Positions 33,342-44,914 of a stretch of DNA of 64,000 nt are shown here, in pieces. How positions within the stretch are numbered: position 1 is the stretch's first letter; each line of letters opens with the position of its first letter. The notes under the pieces are model-generated. The model did no database searches and was not told the DNA's origin. It was given only the letters and a program-made list of their open reading frames with translations. The DNA comes from Apophysomyces variabilis. Lineage: Eukaryota > Mucoromycota > Mucoromycetes > Mucorales > Mucoraceae. Location of the stretch: positions 237,936-301,935 of the forward strand of contig MZZL01000407.1 in assembly GCA_002749535.1 (NCBI GenBank), in the 5' to 3' direction. A program made the position numbers and the translations under genes.

Positions 33342-35110
33342 AACTCCATGGCAAGACCCAAAATTAGCAGGGCGTTCCCAAAAAAAAATCGCTCAAGAGA
33401 AGTAGGGAAGTTTGCCAGAAGATTATCGTTTACGATCGAAGAAACAAGTATGAGTGAGCCAAATGCGTGAAGGTATTCACGTATGGAAATTGATAAAGAT
33501 AGTGTTAAAAGTCGGTGATTTTCTAGCCTTCGGAAGGCTCGTGCAAATGACCGTTTTTTCTGATAAGCATTTACAAAAAATTACAAAGCTATTTATTCGA
33601 AAGCACTTTCTTTAAGCTAACAACATTAAGTGATTCCACTAAATCAGAACGTACAAAATGAAAAAAGCAAGAGTACTTGAAGCTTGAAGCAAGGTCAATA
33701 TACGAAAGCCCAAATATGTATTATCGGATGAGGGCGTGAAGGCTGAAGCTTGTAAATGGCTGGCGTTCCATGACCCTAAGGACGGTCATCCGAAGCCTTT
33801 AAGAGAGTACCCAATGTATTACGATTATCCCGAGCGTGAAGACGTTAGGAAATACTAAGAAGAGTGGGTCAAAGGGATGAAGTCCTATGAAGAAAAAATG
33901 GAGACATATTACGGCGATGATATGGATACTATGGTCCTACCTAATTCAAGGGGTGGAGAGGTGCAGCACGTCCTAGTTACGCATGATAAATGCTTGTTTA
34001 ATTTAAACGATGACAACACAAAAGTATGGCTTGCTCAGAAGAAGACTCGACTAGGGAAAAAGGGACTAGCCACGTCTCTCTTAGTCAGCGAGTTTATGTG
34101 CCCGAGTCATTATAGAGTTTTCCTTCCTCCTGATGTTGGTGGGAACTCCCTGCTTCCAAAGAACGCATGAGAAATCATCTATCTAGGTGTAACCAGGACG
34201 GATATTGGACAAGCAAGCACATGGTAAATCAGCTTAAAGAAACAGCATATACCAATTTTTAACATATAGCACCCTGGATGCAAGGTTAAATAATGTGGAA
34301 AACCTTGAATATGGCTCAGTCAATGTTCACAGAGATGTTTGTATTGGATCAACTCAGGAACCGCATGGCTTATCTACCAAATACTCTTCGTGCAAACCAA
34401 ATTACACTGAATCCAAAACTCGTTCTAAACGATATGGAGGAAGAATCCCGATTCAAGTCAGGTTATTATTATTAATAGATGGTGAACGAATGTTCCAAGT
34501 GATATATCTCATGAAGAACCGGAGACAATGCTTCAAAGGTGTCAGTATTTTACCAAATACAGGGTTAATGTGTTTCTAAGCGGCATTGCAGTTAAATGAA
34601 GAGCGTGGGCTATGGATGGACGGGGGTAAAGCTGAATTGCCATAAAAAACCAGCACAATATCATCAATCCTCTGCCCCACACCTTCTTTCCTCTCAACCT
34701 GACTTCTTGGAACAAAAATCATTAACCATTGAAGTACTTGAGATTAAAGGTCATAGATTTGAGCTCTATCCAAAGTATCGCTGCGAGTGCAACTTTATCG
34801 AGCGTAACTATTGCAAAACAAATAAAGTACGCTAGGCAAACGTGCAACTACTCGTACACTTTGCTGAAGAAAGAAAATGCCAGAAATATTGGATAGCGTA
34901 CCTTTATCAATTATTTTCCATTTTTAAAACGAAGCCTCGAGATATATTGATGTTTACTATCACGGCAGGGGTAGAAAAGTGCTTAACGAAGCTGTGAAAG
35001 TTAGACGACGTCTTCAGAAACTGTACCACTAAACCTAAAAGCCAATAAAAACGGGCCAAGGATATGCTTAAATATCGGACATAGAAATGAAAACCCATTT
35101 TCAAAAATAT
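33342..35110 (+). pseudogene. DDE-superfamily transposase of a fungal amplified type, decayed
   Basis: Pieces in order: ARPKISRAFPKKNRSREVGK (33348); REYPMYYDYPEREDVRKY, a stop, EEWVKGMKSYEEKMETYY (33800-33910); VQHVLVTHDKCLFNLNDDNT with the likely first catalytic Asp, then GLATSLLVSEFMCPSHYRVF; FVLDQLRNRMAYLPNTLRAN (second Asp, 34340); PDFLEQKSLTIEVL and ECNFIERNYCKTNKVRYARQ (third acidic residue, 34790). Stops and frame changes interrupt it throughout. The order (VTHD, FDQS-like, FNFIE) fits DDE endonucleases amplified in Mucoromycota and Glomeromycotina; that is my recollection of the family, not a search result. Confidence 0.65.
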
Positions 35111-35804
35111 GCGATTCTATGTTTAATATACACCATTTCTTTGTTTTCGTTGATTAATATTAGAATATATAGCATCAACAACTGAAGTTTCGGATGACCA
35201 TTGCACTATATCATAAGCCTAATTAACCGCGAGGCCGCCGGTGAGTCGGTATCTGAGAATGGAGATGGATTTTCCGAGAGTTTACGTTGCACAGTGAGTT
35301 TCATTGAATGGTTTATACCAAGGACATTCTGTGCTGCTCTTGCTCTCTTTCCTTACACTGCTATGTGCTCGTTATCCCACGGCAATCTCTTTGTAGCTGA
35401 GTGCTTGTAACCGACATCGCCCTTTGACTCTTTCAAGCAAACATGTAATGTGTAATAGCCTGCAGGGTTTGCTTATTGAGTTAGAAGTTCTTGTGCTCCT
35501 AATAATCAAACCATTTGCGATATGTTCACAATCAAGCGGTACTTTTTCTCTTTTTAAAAGGAGCTGAGGGGAAAGACTTTCCACAAAAGGAGATTTCTTT
35601 TTCTATGTAAGGATACAGGTTGGATTACATGTAACGTTTATAAGTGACTTGCATACCGAATTTAGTGAAAACTTTTGCTGTATTTAGTCTCAAATCGTGA
35701 TTTCGGCAAGTTTATATCTGGGTCGCCCGAACAATAGGCTATAAAAATGGTGGTGGGAGATATAGCGGATCCGACGTCCTACCTCATACACAACAGAAAG
35801 TAAA

Positions 35805-36606
35805 ATGGTAAGCTCTACTTAACTTCGCTTTCTTTTATTTCATTCCTGAACAGCTAGATATACAAACCTCGTTCATACCATTATCGTGGCAGCCGGAAGG
35901 GTTCTTGGTAACGAACGAGATCGCTACACCTCTAGGTTTTGACCAGATGTTGTATGAATGCTATAATAAGCTGCATTCCGTCGAACAAGAGTTACGGATA
36001 CTAGAACTGCAATTTTTATGTCAAACAAACCAGCCGTCAGACGTACTCATGAGCGATATGTTGTGCAACCAACAGTACACTTTGTCCTACAATGATGTGC
36101 TGTACCCTCCTAGCATGGATCAAAGCTCTATATCATCGTTTTTAGAGAACATCAACGATATGTCACCACTTCCCTTGGTTGGAGAGACCTCATCATCTAC
36201 GGCTACTGAAGGCACCATTATGCCTGCTCCAGCTGGAAATCAACTACCTGGGAGTCACTGGGATGCCAAAAGGTCCAACGAAGCTGCTATTTCAAAATCT
36301 GACGAAATTATTCTTGGTGAGACTGAATCAAACGGCAGAGGTCATAAAGTGCCCGTTTTCCGCTTCCGCAAGGATGATCCTGGTCATGGACATGACCCCG
36401 GTCGTAGAATATCCTATCGATGCGATCTGTGTGATACACAATTTGTCCGTAAACATGATTTGCATCGCCACATGAAAAGCTGGAGTCATCGAAGATACGC
36501 TAGAAAATCACCACATCGAGAAAGTTCCAATACGCACCGGTGCGAACTGTGCGATAAGATTTTCTCAAGAAAGGATATCCTATTGCGGCATCTGAAAATC
36601 CATTAG
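35805..36606 (+). CDS. Family A-like C2H2 zinc-finger protein (251 aa), ATG-only first exon
   Basis: The first exon consists of the ATG alone (35805-35807), followed by a 46-bp GTAAGC...ACAG intron. Exon 2 (35854-36606) starts LDIQTSFIPLSWQ, has a helix (DQMLYECYNKLHSVEQELRI), a Ser/Pro/acidic middle, and two C2H2 fingers: YRCDLCDTQFVRKHDLHRHM...H and HRCELCDKIFSRKDILLRHLKIH at the C-terminus. A DNA-binding, probably nuclear, regulator. The start resembles that of the 39573 gene (MLRNYQADTVPWQ) and the helix-linker-finger order matches the 4377 gene. The frame is intact. Targets unknown. Confidence 0.75.
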
Positions 36607-37383
36607 TATGTAATGGTCATATCGTCATTTTGATTTTCCTGCGATATACGGTTTTTGATTGTGTAAAGATCGGGAAACTCTTTCTTTGCCTTATAAATTC
36701 CTATTCGACTTATAGGATATCGGCTATCCAGGAAATTTGTCAGTTGATGAAGGGGAAGCCTCTTACTTTGCATTTGGCAATCTGAGCCACGCTTGTATTC
36801 TCAGATGATAATAAAGAAAATTGCTCTTTTAACAAGCACTTCTAAGCTTTGTTGTTTATGGGGTGTTTGCTGTGATGCTGCAGGTCTGAAGAGTTTTAAT
36901 ACCAAACACAGACCCCAGCCACATCTTTGGTTTTCCCTATGCCAGCGAACGCATCAAGAGGAGCATCTCCAAAAGAATTATGGATATGTTAAAGAAAGAT
37001 CGTTTTAGACATTGAGGAAGATTTGTATTTTGTTTGGAGATTTCGTAAGCTATTTTTTACTGTAATAAATTGAGACACTCTTTGGTGGAGTCTTATCCAC
37101 AGATATAATTGTTTGGTCAGGTTATTGTGGAGCGACAAGTGTACTATGTTCAATGTCACTTAATTTTCCGTGTCGAACTATGCCCATCAGTAGTCCTATT
37201 TGCTGTATTTCTCATGTTTGGACGGGTCAGTTCGCTGAAGCTTCAAAAACCAAGGCATAGTAATCCTTGGGCAATCTTAATGAATATTGCTTGATTACTA
37301 GTACAAATCAGATATCCAACCAAAGCACTTATATACGTTAACTCCTATATATTAATGAATCTGTAGGCTGGCATACAGATACC

Positions 37384-38180
37384 CTATTTATTACTTGCAA
37401 GCAATCTACCGTCATGCAGTTTATCACTACAGAAAAGAGTCGCCACAAAATCTCTTGTGAAATTACGTTTTCTCAAACTAGATCTCCAAACCATTTCCAA
37501 TTTGATACATAAATGGGAGTAATTTCTATATTCAGGTGAAAGGAAAAGTGGGCGTAGTGGAGGATTTCTGAAGATCGCTAGATTCATATCTCTATATTTC
37601 GTCCACAAGTCATCTGCTATCCGTTTACTTATCTATTTGACGTTTCACGCTAAATTGTTCGGTTTTTCCGGTAGCGTAGTATTAGAGTCACATTTTCGGG
37701 AACGAAAAGTATTTTATTGCTTCAAACTACATTTCAGCATATCACGGCTTTGATTATTGAAAGTACAGCTACGTGTGAAAACGCTGTTTTTGCTATAACC
37801 AATAGCTGATTCCTGAAGTTTAGGACCCTTCCGTTTGGCAACTAGCGGTAGCGTAACTTTTTCTATTGTATATTCTTCATTGATGTCACTCTCGGTGTCA
37901 GTGAGGCCCATATCATCTTCTTCCTCTTGGTAATATCTTTATTCTTCACCTTGACATCTTGTTCTTTCTTGCCATTGTCCGTTGTAAAACCAGAACGTTC
38001 TCCAATTCTTGGTTATTCTGGTCATCAGTTAAATTACCGTTTCTCTCCATGTCTTTGTACACCTGCGTCTGGCCTGCAAGTTCAATTTTTTTCTGCCGCC
38101 ATCGGAAGCACTTGTTTATTACTACTCTGGCTTCCCAGTTATTGCGGACTCTTCTGAGAAAACATATACTTGAGAAGTTC
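37384..38180 (-). other. Possible small gene, weak evidence
   Basis: Minus-strand open pieces at about 38180-37960 (helical, VYKDMERNGNLTDDQNNQEL) and 37911-37714 (acidic EEEDDMGLTDTESDINEEY, then basic) could be exons separated by a short intron. A further 74-codon frame lies at 37608-37384. No known motif; splice sites are not decisive. Confidence 0.25.
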
Positions 38181-39069
38181 CCCTACTGTAGTTGATACGC
38201 GAACCGCCCGAAATTGGTTGGTAGCTTTCTCCAAGACAACTCATGCGGGAGATCAAGTTTGTCAATTGATTTCTTCAACCACAGCTTTGGATAGCTCTAC
38301 CAACTGGTCTACTTCTGCGATGAGAATATATCCACTTGAAAGGTCACTAGGACTTGTTCTTGCCTTCTGATAGCTTTCTATCACAGAAGGGAAAAATCTA
38401 TGGGAAAATTGAAATTGTTTGTTTTTATATAATGCGATGAACTCAAAGTTGGTTTATGCCTTATGTATACAAGATTACTCCAGAACTTGATAGATCTTTC
38501 TAGATACTCGGCATTTCATGCACATTGTTTGCTACACGGAAAAGGTCAACTGCAAACACAGGTAGCTTTCCTGCGAGACATAGAGGTAAAGCGGATGGCT
38601 GTGGGAATCAGAACACAAAAAATGAATATTTTGGGCAGATACGTAAGACAAGGAGATATTATGGAGATCTGCCGAGATAGTTCACTGTAGTGCGTATGAA
38701 AATAGAGTATTAGATTTACCTTTGCGAGATCTGAGCTATAAAATATATGATCTTTATTTTGGTTATTGATGCCAATAGCGTTGAAGTATTTTGGTTGTTC
38801 GTACAAGACGATGTTTCTTGCAGAAAGTTTTCTGCGATAGTATTTGGTTTCATAACGCAAGCACTATTCAAGAAAGGAATGCTTAATGACCCCAGGACTG
38901 AACGCTTTATGCAAACTTTTTTACACCTAATATACCTTAGACAAAACTGTATGCTATTTGGTGCGCTTGGCCCTGCGTGAGCTGATTTGATTTGGGTCGA
39001 CCCACTGATAGGTTGTTTTCCCACGGAACTGACCTTGATGGGAATTGGCCTGGTCTCGTTGTGCTCCGT

Positions 39070-39573
39070 TTAATCGGATGAAAAGAATCTGCGTTTACTT
39101 ACAGAAGGTTTCTTTTTTATACAAGCTTTATTTCGTGCACGGGATGCAGTAGAAGGTCCGATTTCATTTAGTTGCTCGCCAGTATGTTCACCGGGGGGGA
39201 TAGAAATCTCATGTGGTGGCAACGGGATTGTTTGGGACGCGATTTCTGAAACTGAATCCATATTAATTGAGTGATTGAGTGAAGTATCGATATGAACGCC
39301 TTTGTTGGAAAATATGGTCGGGTCTGGTAGAAACACTGGATCGGCGGCCATCAATCCGGATAAGATATGTTTTGCCTGAAGGATACGGTGGAACTCGCAA
39401 TATGATGTACGTAGTGCTTCACGTAGTAATTGTGCGTCATCTTCATCGGCTGTTACAGTCAACAAATACCGTATTCTCATAATTTTTCCCCAACATTCAT
39501 TCAGATCTTTTTCTAACTCTACTGACTGTGTCAGTTGCCAGGGCACGGTGTCAGCTTGGTAATTACGAAGCAT
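39070..39573 (-). CDS. Family A protein, one helical unit (167 codons in first exon)
   Basis: From ATG 39573, MLRNYQADTVPWQL leads into one copy of the helical unit: C-W-x-K-I (residues 27-31), DDAQLLREALRTSYCEFHR, then LPDPTIFSN in the place of the PD-VVPDV end. A Ser/Pro/acidic linker with a basic end (RARNKACIKKKPS) follows. A good donor (CCTTCT/GTAAGT) at the C-terminus implies a further exon, as in the 4377 and 35805 genes, where zinc fingers come next. Downstream I see no convincing finger: a frame with CLRYIRCKKVC (about 38940) is suggestive only. It faces away from the family B gene at 42671. Confidence 0.55.
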   Translation of the reverse strand: MLRNYQADTVPWQLTQSVELEKDLNECWGKIMRIRYLLTVTADEDDAQLLREALRTSYCEFHRILQAKHILSGLMAADPVFLPDPTIFSNKGVHIDTSLNHSINMDSVSEIASQTIPLPPHEISIPPGEHTGEQLNEIGPSTASRARNKACIKKKPSVSKRRFFSSD

Positions 39574-41378
39574 TCGTTTGCTCTAAGTTATCTTCTTGTC
39601 TAATGGCTTTGTCGGCGAAAGGAAGAAGATGAGCCGATTATCTCTGTTTGTTTTTCTCATTAGGTCTTACTATAAATAACAAGAACTTGCTTATTAGCTG
39701 CTGTTGCTTCGTCAAAGCTAGATATTTATACTGCATATCCTACGTACTTGATGATGATTGTTATACCGGCCTAAAAATCTACGTATATGGAATTTACTCT
39801 CTCCAAAAAAGTGCAACAAGTGCGTAGCACAGATGAAAAAGTTTTCCTCGATAAGGAAAAAAGAGGACAGTCTCTGTTCGTCAGATGGCACGCTCTTTTC
39901 TTCTTTTTAACATAGATGGAAACAGCTCCTCGCCACCTGCTACAATCGATTTTTTCAACTGTTGGAACCTTCCGGCTGTCATAACTAGACATGTGAAAAT
40001 TTCCATTTGGAACTTAGCGAGGAGATCCTTGGCCATTCAGTTCATAACTGAGAGGGAAGACGATGCAACTAGGTGAACGGCGCCGATCGGGTAGAAAAGC
40101 TGTGTGTTTGAAAATAAACCCCACTTTTAAGATAAAGTAGCTGATACTGTTCTTTTACAAAGCTCTTTCTTGCGATAAATGGAGATCTCAGGTATGTACG
40201 CTTCGCTCACTGCATGTCCTACTGTATACAACCATTCGACACGCATTTTAGTTGAAGGTCTAATCTTCACGAATTAAGCCCTACTTATACCCGCTTATTT
40301 TGTGTGTTCCCTTTACATAAGCGTTTGCAGTTTACTTTGTTATTATGTTCCTACGTTTCGCCACTCTTGCTATTAGTTTTCATTGATAATTTTGCTTTTC
40401 TGTACATTTTTCTTTTGTTCTCTGCTTCATAGCTCTTTCGTTCCTTTTCCTTTACTATGCTAGTCACGCTGAGCATTTTTAGGAATTGCAGCTCCTAAGG
40501 CTGTTTTATACGTTTCGTACTCACTTAAATGTTTAATCGGTAAAGCTTTCATATGTAGTAGCCTAGGTTACATTTAGATATGGTCGTCCCAGGTTGTTGC
40601 ATTAACTGGAGCTAGTAGCTTTTGGCTCACATGTCACTGGAGACAGATTATTTGGATTCATTATATGAGTGCTTTCTAGTTTCATCAATCCATTGCCAAA
40701 GGTAGCATTCCCATGTCTACGTATACTGTGTTTTTGAATTAATAAGCCACCCAATTACTTCGACGACCTATGAAGTATTATGTACCAGAAGACTGTGGCC
40801 AGGTTGGTGCTCATTCTCATTGCTAGTCCTTAGGTCTTATTCTGGTTGTTCATTCAATCCAATCAGGAACAGTCATCCATAGCCGGGACACGCGAACAGG
40901 CAACCAAACTTGCCACCACCAGAAATTTTGCTTTGATTTTCTTTCCCGGCATAGTTGCAGTAGGTCTTCATTTTCCTTGCTCTTTGGTACGGTATTAAAC
41001 TATGACAGAGGACATACTACAGTATAATGTATGCATTTGTTCTATCGTTCAAGGATTAACGTCTGTATCAAACACAAAAAATATCTAGTTCGAGTCAAAA
41101 CAGTAAGACTTACTATTCCATTGTATGCCGAACAGACAATGTATTTGGCATGGATGATGCGTTTGAAAATGTTGCGAATTCTTAAACTGAGCTTCTTTAA
41201 CCAAGCCCGTCTGCACTTCTATTTAAATGCTTACTTTGACCCTTTGCAGCCTTAATTTGTGATTATCACGTAACTTAACAACTATACCATTATAGGTGAT
41301 CCACTGAAAATTACCGCTTTCGCCCGTTAATGACCACAACATGGTTGAACTACCTTTGTGATACAAAACCTTTTACTT
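39574..41378. other. Intergenic, nothing recognised
   Basis: Apart from short open frames (for example 39885-40076 and 41031-41255) without motifs, I see no gene, RNA gene or repeat here. Pyrimidine-rich stretches occur around 40300-40460. Confidence 0.4.
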
Positions 41379-41704
41379 AACTTCGGAGGCCAATGATTCC
41401 AGTTACTCTACGGTCAACCGATTCTGGACTTTGCGAAAGCCAAATTTGGATAATGAACCGTCCAAATTAGGTACAGGCTGTGTGCATCGATTCGGGAGAT
41501 AAAACGAACTTCGTTATTTGCCAAAACAATATGACACAAGCCTATTTGCTTCTGTAAACGTACTAAACCCTATCTATAAAAGTAACGGGTGGGCTTAAAT
41601 GCACGGAGTCTCCTAATTTGGACGATTCGTTATCCAAATTTGGCTTTCGCAATGTCCAGAATTGGTTGATCGTATAGTAACTGGAATCATTTGCCTCCGA
41701 AGTT
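41379..41704. repeat. Foldback (MITE-like) inverted repeat, 326 bp
   Basis: The arms 41379-41472 and 41611-41704 are complementary over about 93 bp with few mismatches. Both start AACTTCGGAGGC and include ATGATTCCAGTTACT, TGCGAAAGCCAAATTTGGAT and CGTCCAAATTAG. The 138-bp centre is unrelated. No coding capacity. No certain target duplication was found (flanks TTACTT and GGATAA). It is most likely a short non-autonomous transposon and would form a strong hairpin if transcribed. Confidence 0.85.
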
Positions 41705-42670
41705 GGATAAAAATCTCGCTATGAGAAGGCGTGTACATAAAATATCTCCTGAATCTACATAGTCTCAAGCAACTTTATCAAGAACGTTATTCTTAATGTG
41801 AATCTCAATGGAATGGCCGTGAAATCTTTCAGGCAGCAAACCACCTACGGATATCTTTGTCTGCGGTCTAAAATTAGAGGTTTTGCGAAGAACATTTTCC
41901 AATTTCAAGACGGAGTCTAAGGGGACTTTCTTTTCCTATTGACCTGTATCATGAAATACCCATTCTAAGGCCACAATGTCATTGCCGTTTGGGAGTTGTC
42001 CCGTTTCAGCACGTTAAAGTATCTACGCACAGGGTTATATTTTAGGGTACTTAGTGTTTTGTTTTTTGCTTAGAAAGGAAATTCTAGATTTTATCTTGGA
42101 TCTTTGTATACATATAGTGCAATTCCTGTCAGCCAGTGCAACATCGATCGCTTTCGAGGCTAAAGATTGATGACTATACTTGGGAAAGCGCTAACGCATT
42201 TGAAAGCTTTATTATGAAGAACGCTTGACAATAAGCATAGTTCGAAGAAACACTCATTGTCCTTTTGATGCAGTTATTTGTGTTTTCCACACATACTGAA
42301 ACTAAGGATTCAGTAATCGAAGGCGAGCCTGTTTCTGACAACTGACCTGTAATGGATATAAAATGTTTACTTCGAGGAATTTCCGGACGGCAGCAGGATA
42401 AACCGGTTAGCCAACATGCAGCTTTACCAAGCATACTTTGAATCGCAGTATGACTGCTATCCATTATAGGTTGTTTGCATTTGCAAGAACACTTTCATTA
42501 TGGATATCTTGTGTAAAAAGTTAATAAATGCAGGTGACTTTCGCTGGGCATTGAAAAGAACGCCGCTTACCAAAAACAGGTAAATCTAAACGCCGCCGCC
42601 GCAATTAGACAGAGAAAAAGAATATAAAAGGTTACAAGATAGTATCCTTTCTAGCAAGCACATAACCATT

Positions 42671-43270
42671 ATGCACAAAGTCTACGGGCCACAACACGGA
42701 GAAAACTGGCCAAAATCATTGGCAAATAGAAATATGTCGTCCAGCCAGTACCGCATCGTACAATACCTTCAATTACGTCTGCACGAAAAAGTGAAACGGT
42801 TTAACAAAGATCTGGATAAAGTGCTCGCAAGATTTGAAAGCAGCCAAGAGCCTTTCAATAGTATAAGTCACAATACCCATTCAGAACTACATCGAAATTG
42901 CGATATACACACTGGCAGCATTAGCTCATTGCTTCCCTATCATAGCGATTTCCACCCGTTCCTCCGTCCATCTCGCGCGGTCATAGACATGATCTTTGCA
43001 TCGCAAAGCGCAACACATGTTGCACAAAACGGATTTTTCCAGGAAAGCCCGGAAATTTTAGCTAAAGCCGTATATTCCGAAAACAAATCTGCGAAGAACG
43101 ACCTGGGCGAAGTTATAGTGGCTGCTAATCAACGCACCTGCCCCTCGCATGCCTCAAGGCGCCGTCTAGGCTTTTTAGCCCCTGCATCTTTGAGGCGTAG
43201 AAGGATCTCAAAAACTCGCAGGCGATCATTAGGCTATTCTTCCCTTGTTCGCAATCCGCTACATCAGTAG
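42671..43270 (+). CDS. Family B protein, 199 aa, basic C-terminus
   Basis: Single-exon frame from ATG 42671. Residues 24-60 carry the family core SSQYRIVQYLQLRLHEK then DLDKVLARFES, followed by SISHNTHSELHRNC and HSDFH, aligning with the 5312 gene. The C-terminal 45 residues, absent from that gene, are strongly basic (SRRRLGFL, SLRRRRISKTRRRSLGYS), which would suit nuclear import or nucleic-acid binding. No signal peptide. The frame is complete and preceded by an A+T-rich leader. It lies downstream and divergent from the family A gene at 39573. Confidence 0.6.
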   Translation: MHKVYGPQHGENWPKSLANRNMSSSQYRIVQYLQLRLHEKVKRFNKDLDKVLARFESSQEPFNSISHNTHSELHRNCDIHTGSISSLLPYHSDFHPFLRPSRAVIDMIFASQSATHVAQNGFFQESPEILAKAVYSENKSAKNDLGEVIVAANQRTCPSHASRRRLGFLAPASLRRRRISKTRRRSLGYSSLVRNPLHQ

Positions 43271-44914
43271 CGTGTACGTCATCGGTGCAGATATTGCCGG
43301 AAGGGACTTTTCTCGAAAATATGCTTGACAAGAACGAAGCACAATGTCTATGAGATCAAGTTAACAGCAGGTCAATTAATGACAAATTAAAAGAATTAAA
43401 GCAATTATAAGCTGAAATATGAATTATATTTAAGAATGGTAAGGTAAAATTTAAGTATGCTTATGATGGAGATTCTTCACATCCATTATAGTTACTATGA
43501 AATTCAACAGCAAAATAAAATGTGCACACATAGGTTAAATATATATATTCGCGTTGTATTATGTTCAGCTGCAATAAACTGTTGCCCTGCTGAGTAAAGC
43601 TTGGTTCACTTCAGCTAGCAGCGTTACTCCACTATTCATCGATGGAGATATGCGCCTCACTATGACTCAAATTTGTCATGCTATACTTAATTAACATGGT
43701 GCTATCCATTGCTGCGCCGTGCGAACTGCGAGATATGTCCTAGTGTTGATGCTAGAAATCTACACTATGACCGAAAGACAACATTGATCTCGAGTCAGTC
43801 ACCAGGAAAGCAGCAGAGCAGAAACATACCACATGAAGCAATCGTTGCATAACATTCATTTAAAGTTGAACTTACAATCAGAAGGCTTAAAGTAATCAAT
43901 AATAGATAATCTTGATGACAATTAAATGTTCGACCCAGATACACTTAAAGCAGTGGTTCATGATGGATTATGCTTTATCAAGTTAAAATAACACACCCCA
44001 ACCAAGAGTTTTGGACGGCAATCGAGATGGGCTTAGCGTCTCACATAACAATGCCGTATAGTATGCACTTTTAAAAAGCAGAATTGAAGTGTGTTCACAG
44101 TTCGGATGTTGTAACTTTGCCAAATGGTATACTTCTTCCCAAGCGCAAGTTTATATGTTTTGGTGAAATGGTGTGCCACCATGATAAACAGGATGATCTC
44201 TTTAACAGCTGATAGCCTGTGTTAAATTCCGCTCCTTATGTAGCTCCCATCATTAAATCATGGACCACAGGATATCACCGTGCATCGAGGCCAAACAGTA
44301 CAAAACCAACGGTTTCTTCTTATGGATCAAAGACAATAAGAACAGGTCTAATCTTGTTGAGATAGGATGGAGACTTCTCCTTAAATTCAAGCTGAAAGGG
44401 TATCCTACGTATCACTTGTCACTTTCTATGTAGTCAACCTATTCACGCAAAGAAATTATTGATTGATTCTTCGACCATGTATGTTATTGCTTTTGATATG
44501 ATTAGCCTACGAAAACCGATTGTGACTCTTTGCTTGATGCTTCCAGATGAACATCAATATGATATGTACGGAAAGGGACTTGGAATAGTTGAACTTTTGC
44601 CATAGTTTGCAGAAGGGCACTGTCCCTTTTTCTTTCCTCTTTCCCTTTCCCTACTGGTTCTGTCTCATTTCAGCTTGGGCGTCCCTGAGCGGTGTCCGCT
44701 CCATGTCTGGTCGAAGCGAGCCAATCATATCAAGGAATGAGAGAACAATTGCGATCCCAGGGTGAGACAACGAACAAAAAGCTGGTCACGCTATCTTTCC
44801 CATTTTTGTTCCATTTCTTTTTGCCCGGTGCTGTAGCGACTCCCCGTCCCTCTCTAGTCACCACACATACACCCCTCCCCCTTTTTCCCCATTAAGAGCC
44901 AAAAAAATCCCGTC
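43271..44914. other. Intergenic region left of DOT1; nothing certain
   Basis: A short plus frame at about 44440-44605 (TMYVIAFDMISLRKPIVTL, YDMYGKGLGIVEL) is protein-like but isolated. The last 300 bp are rich in pyrimidine tracts (CTTTCCC, CCTCCCCC), which fits a fungal promoter and leader for DOT1. Confidence 0.4.
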
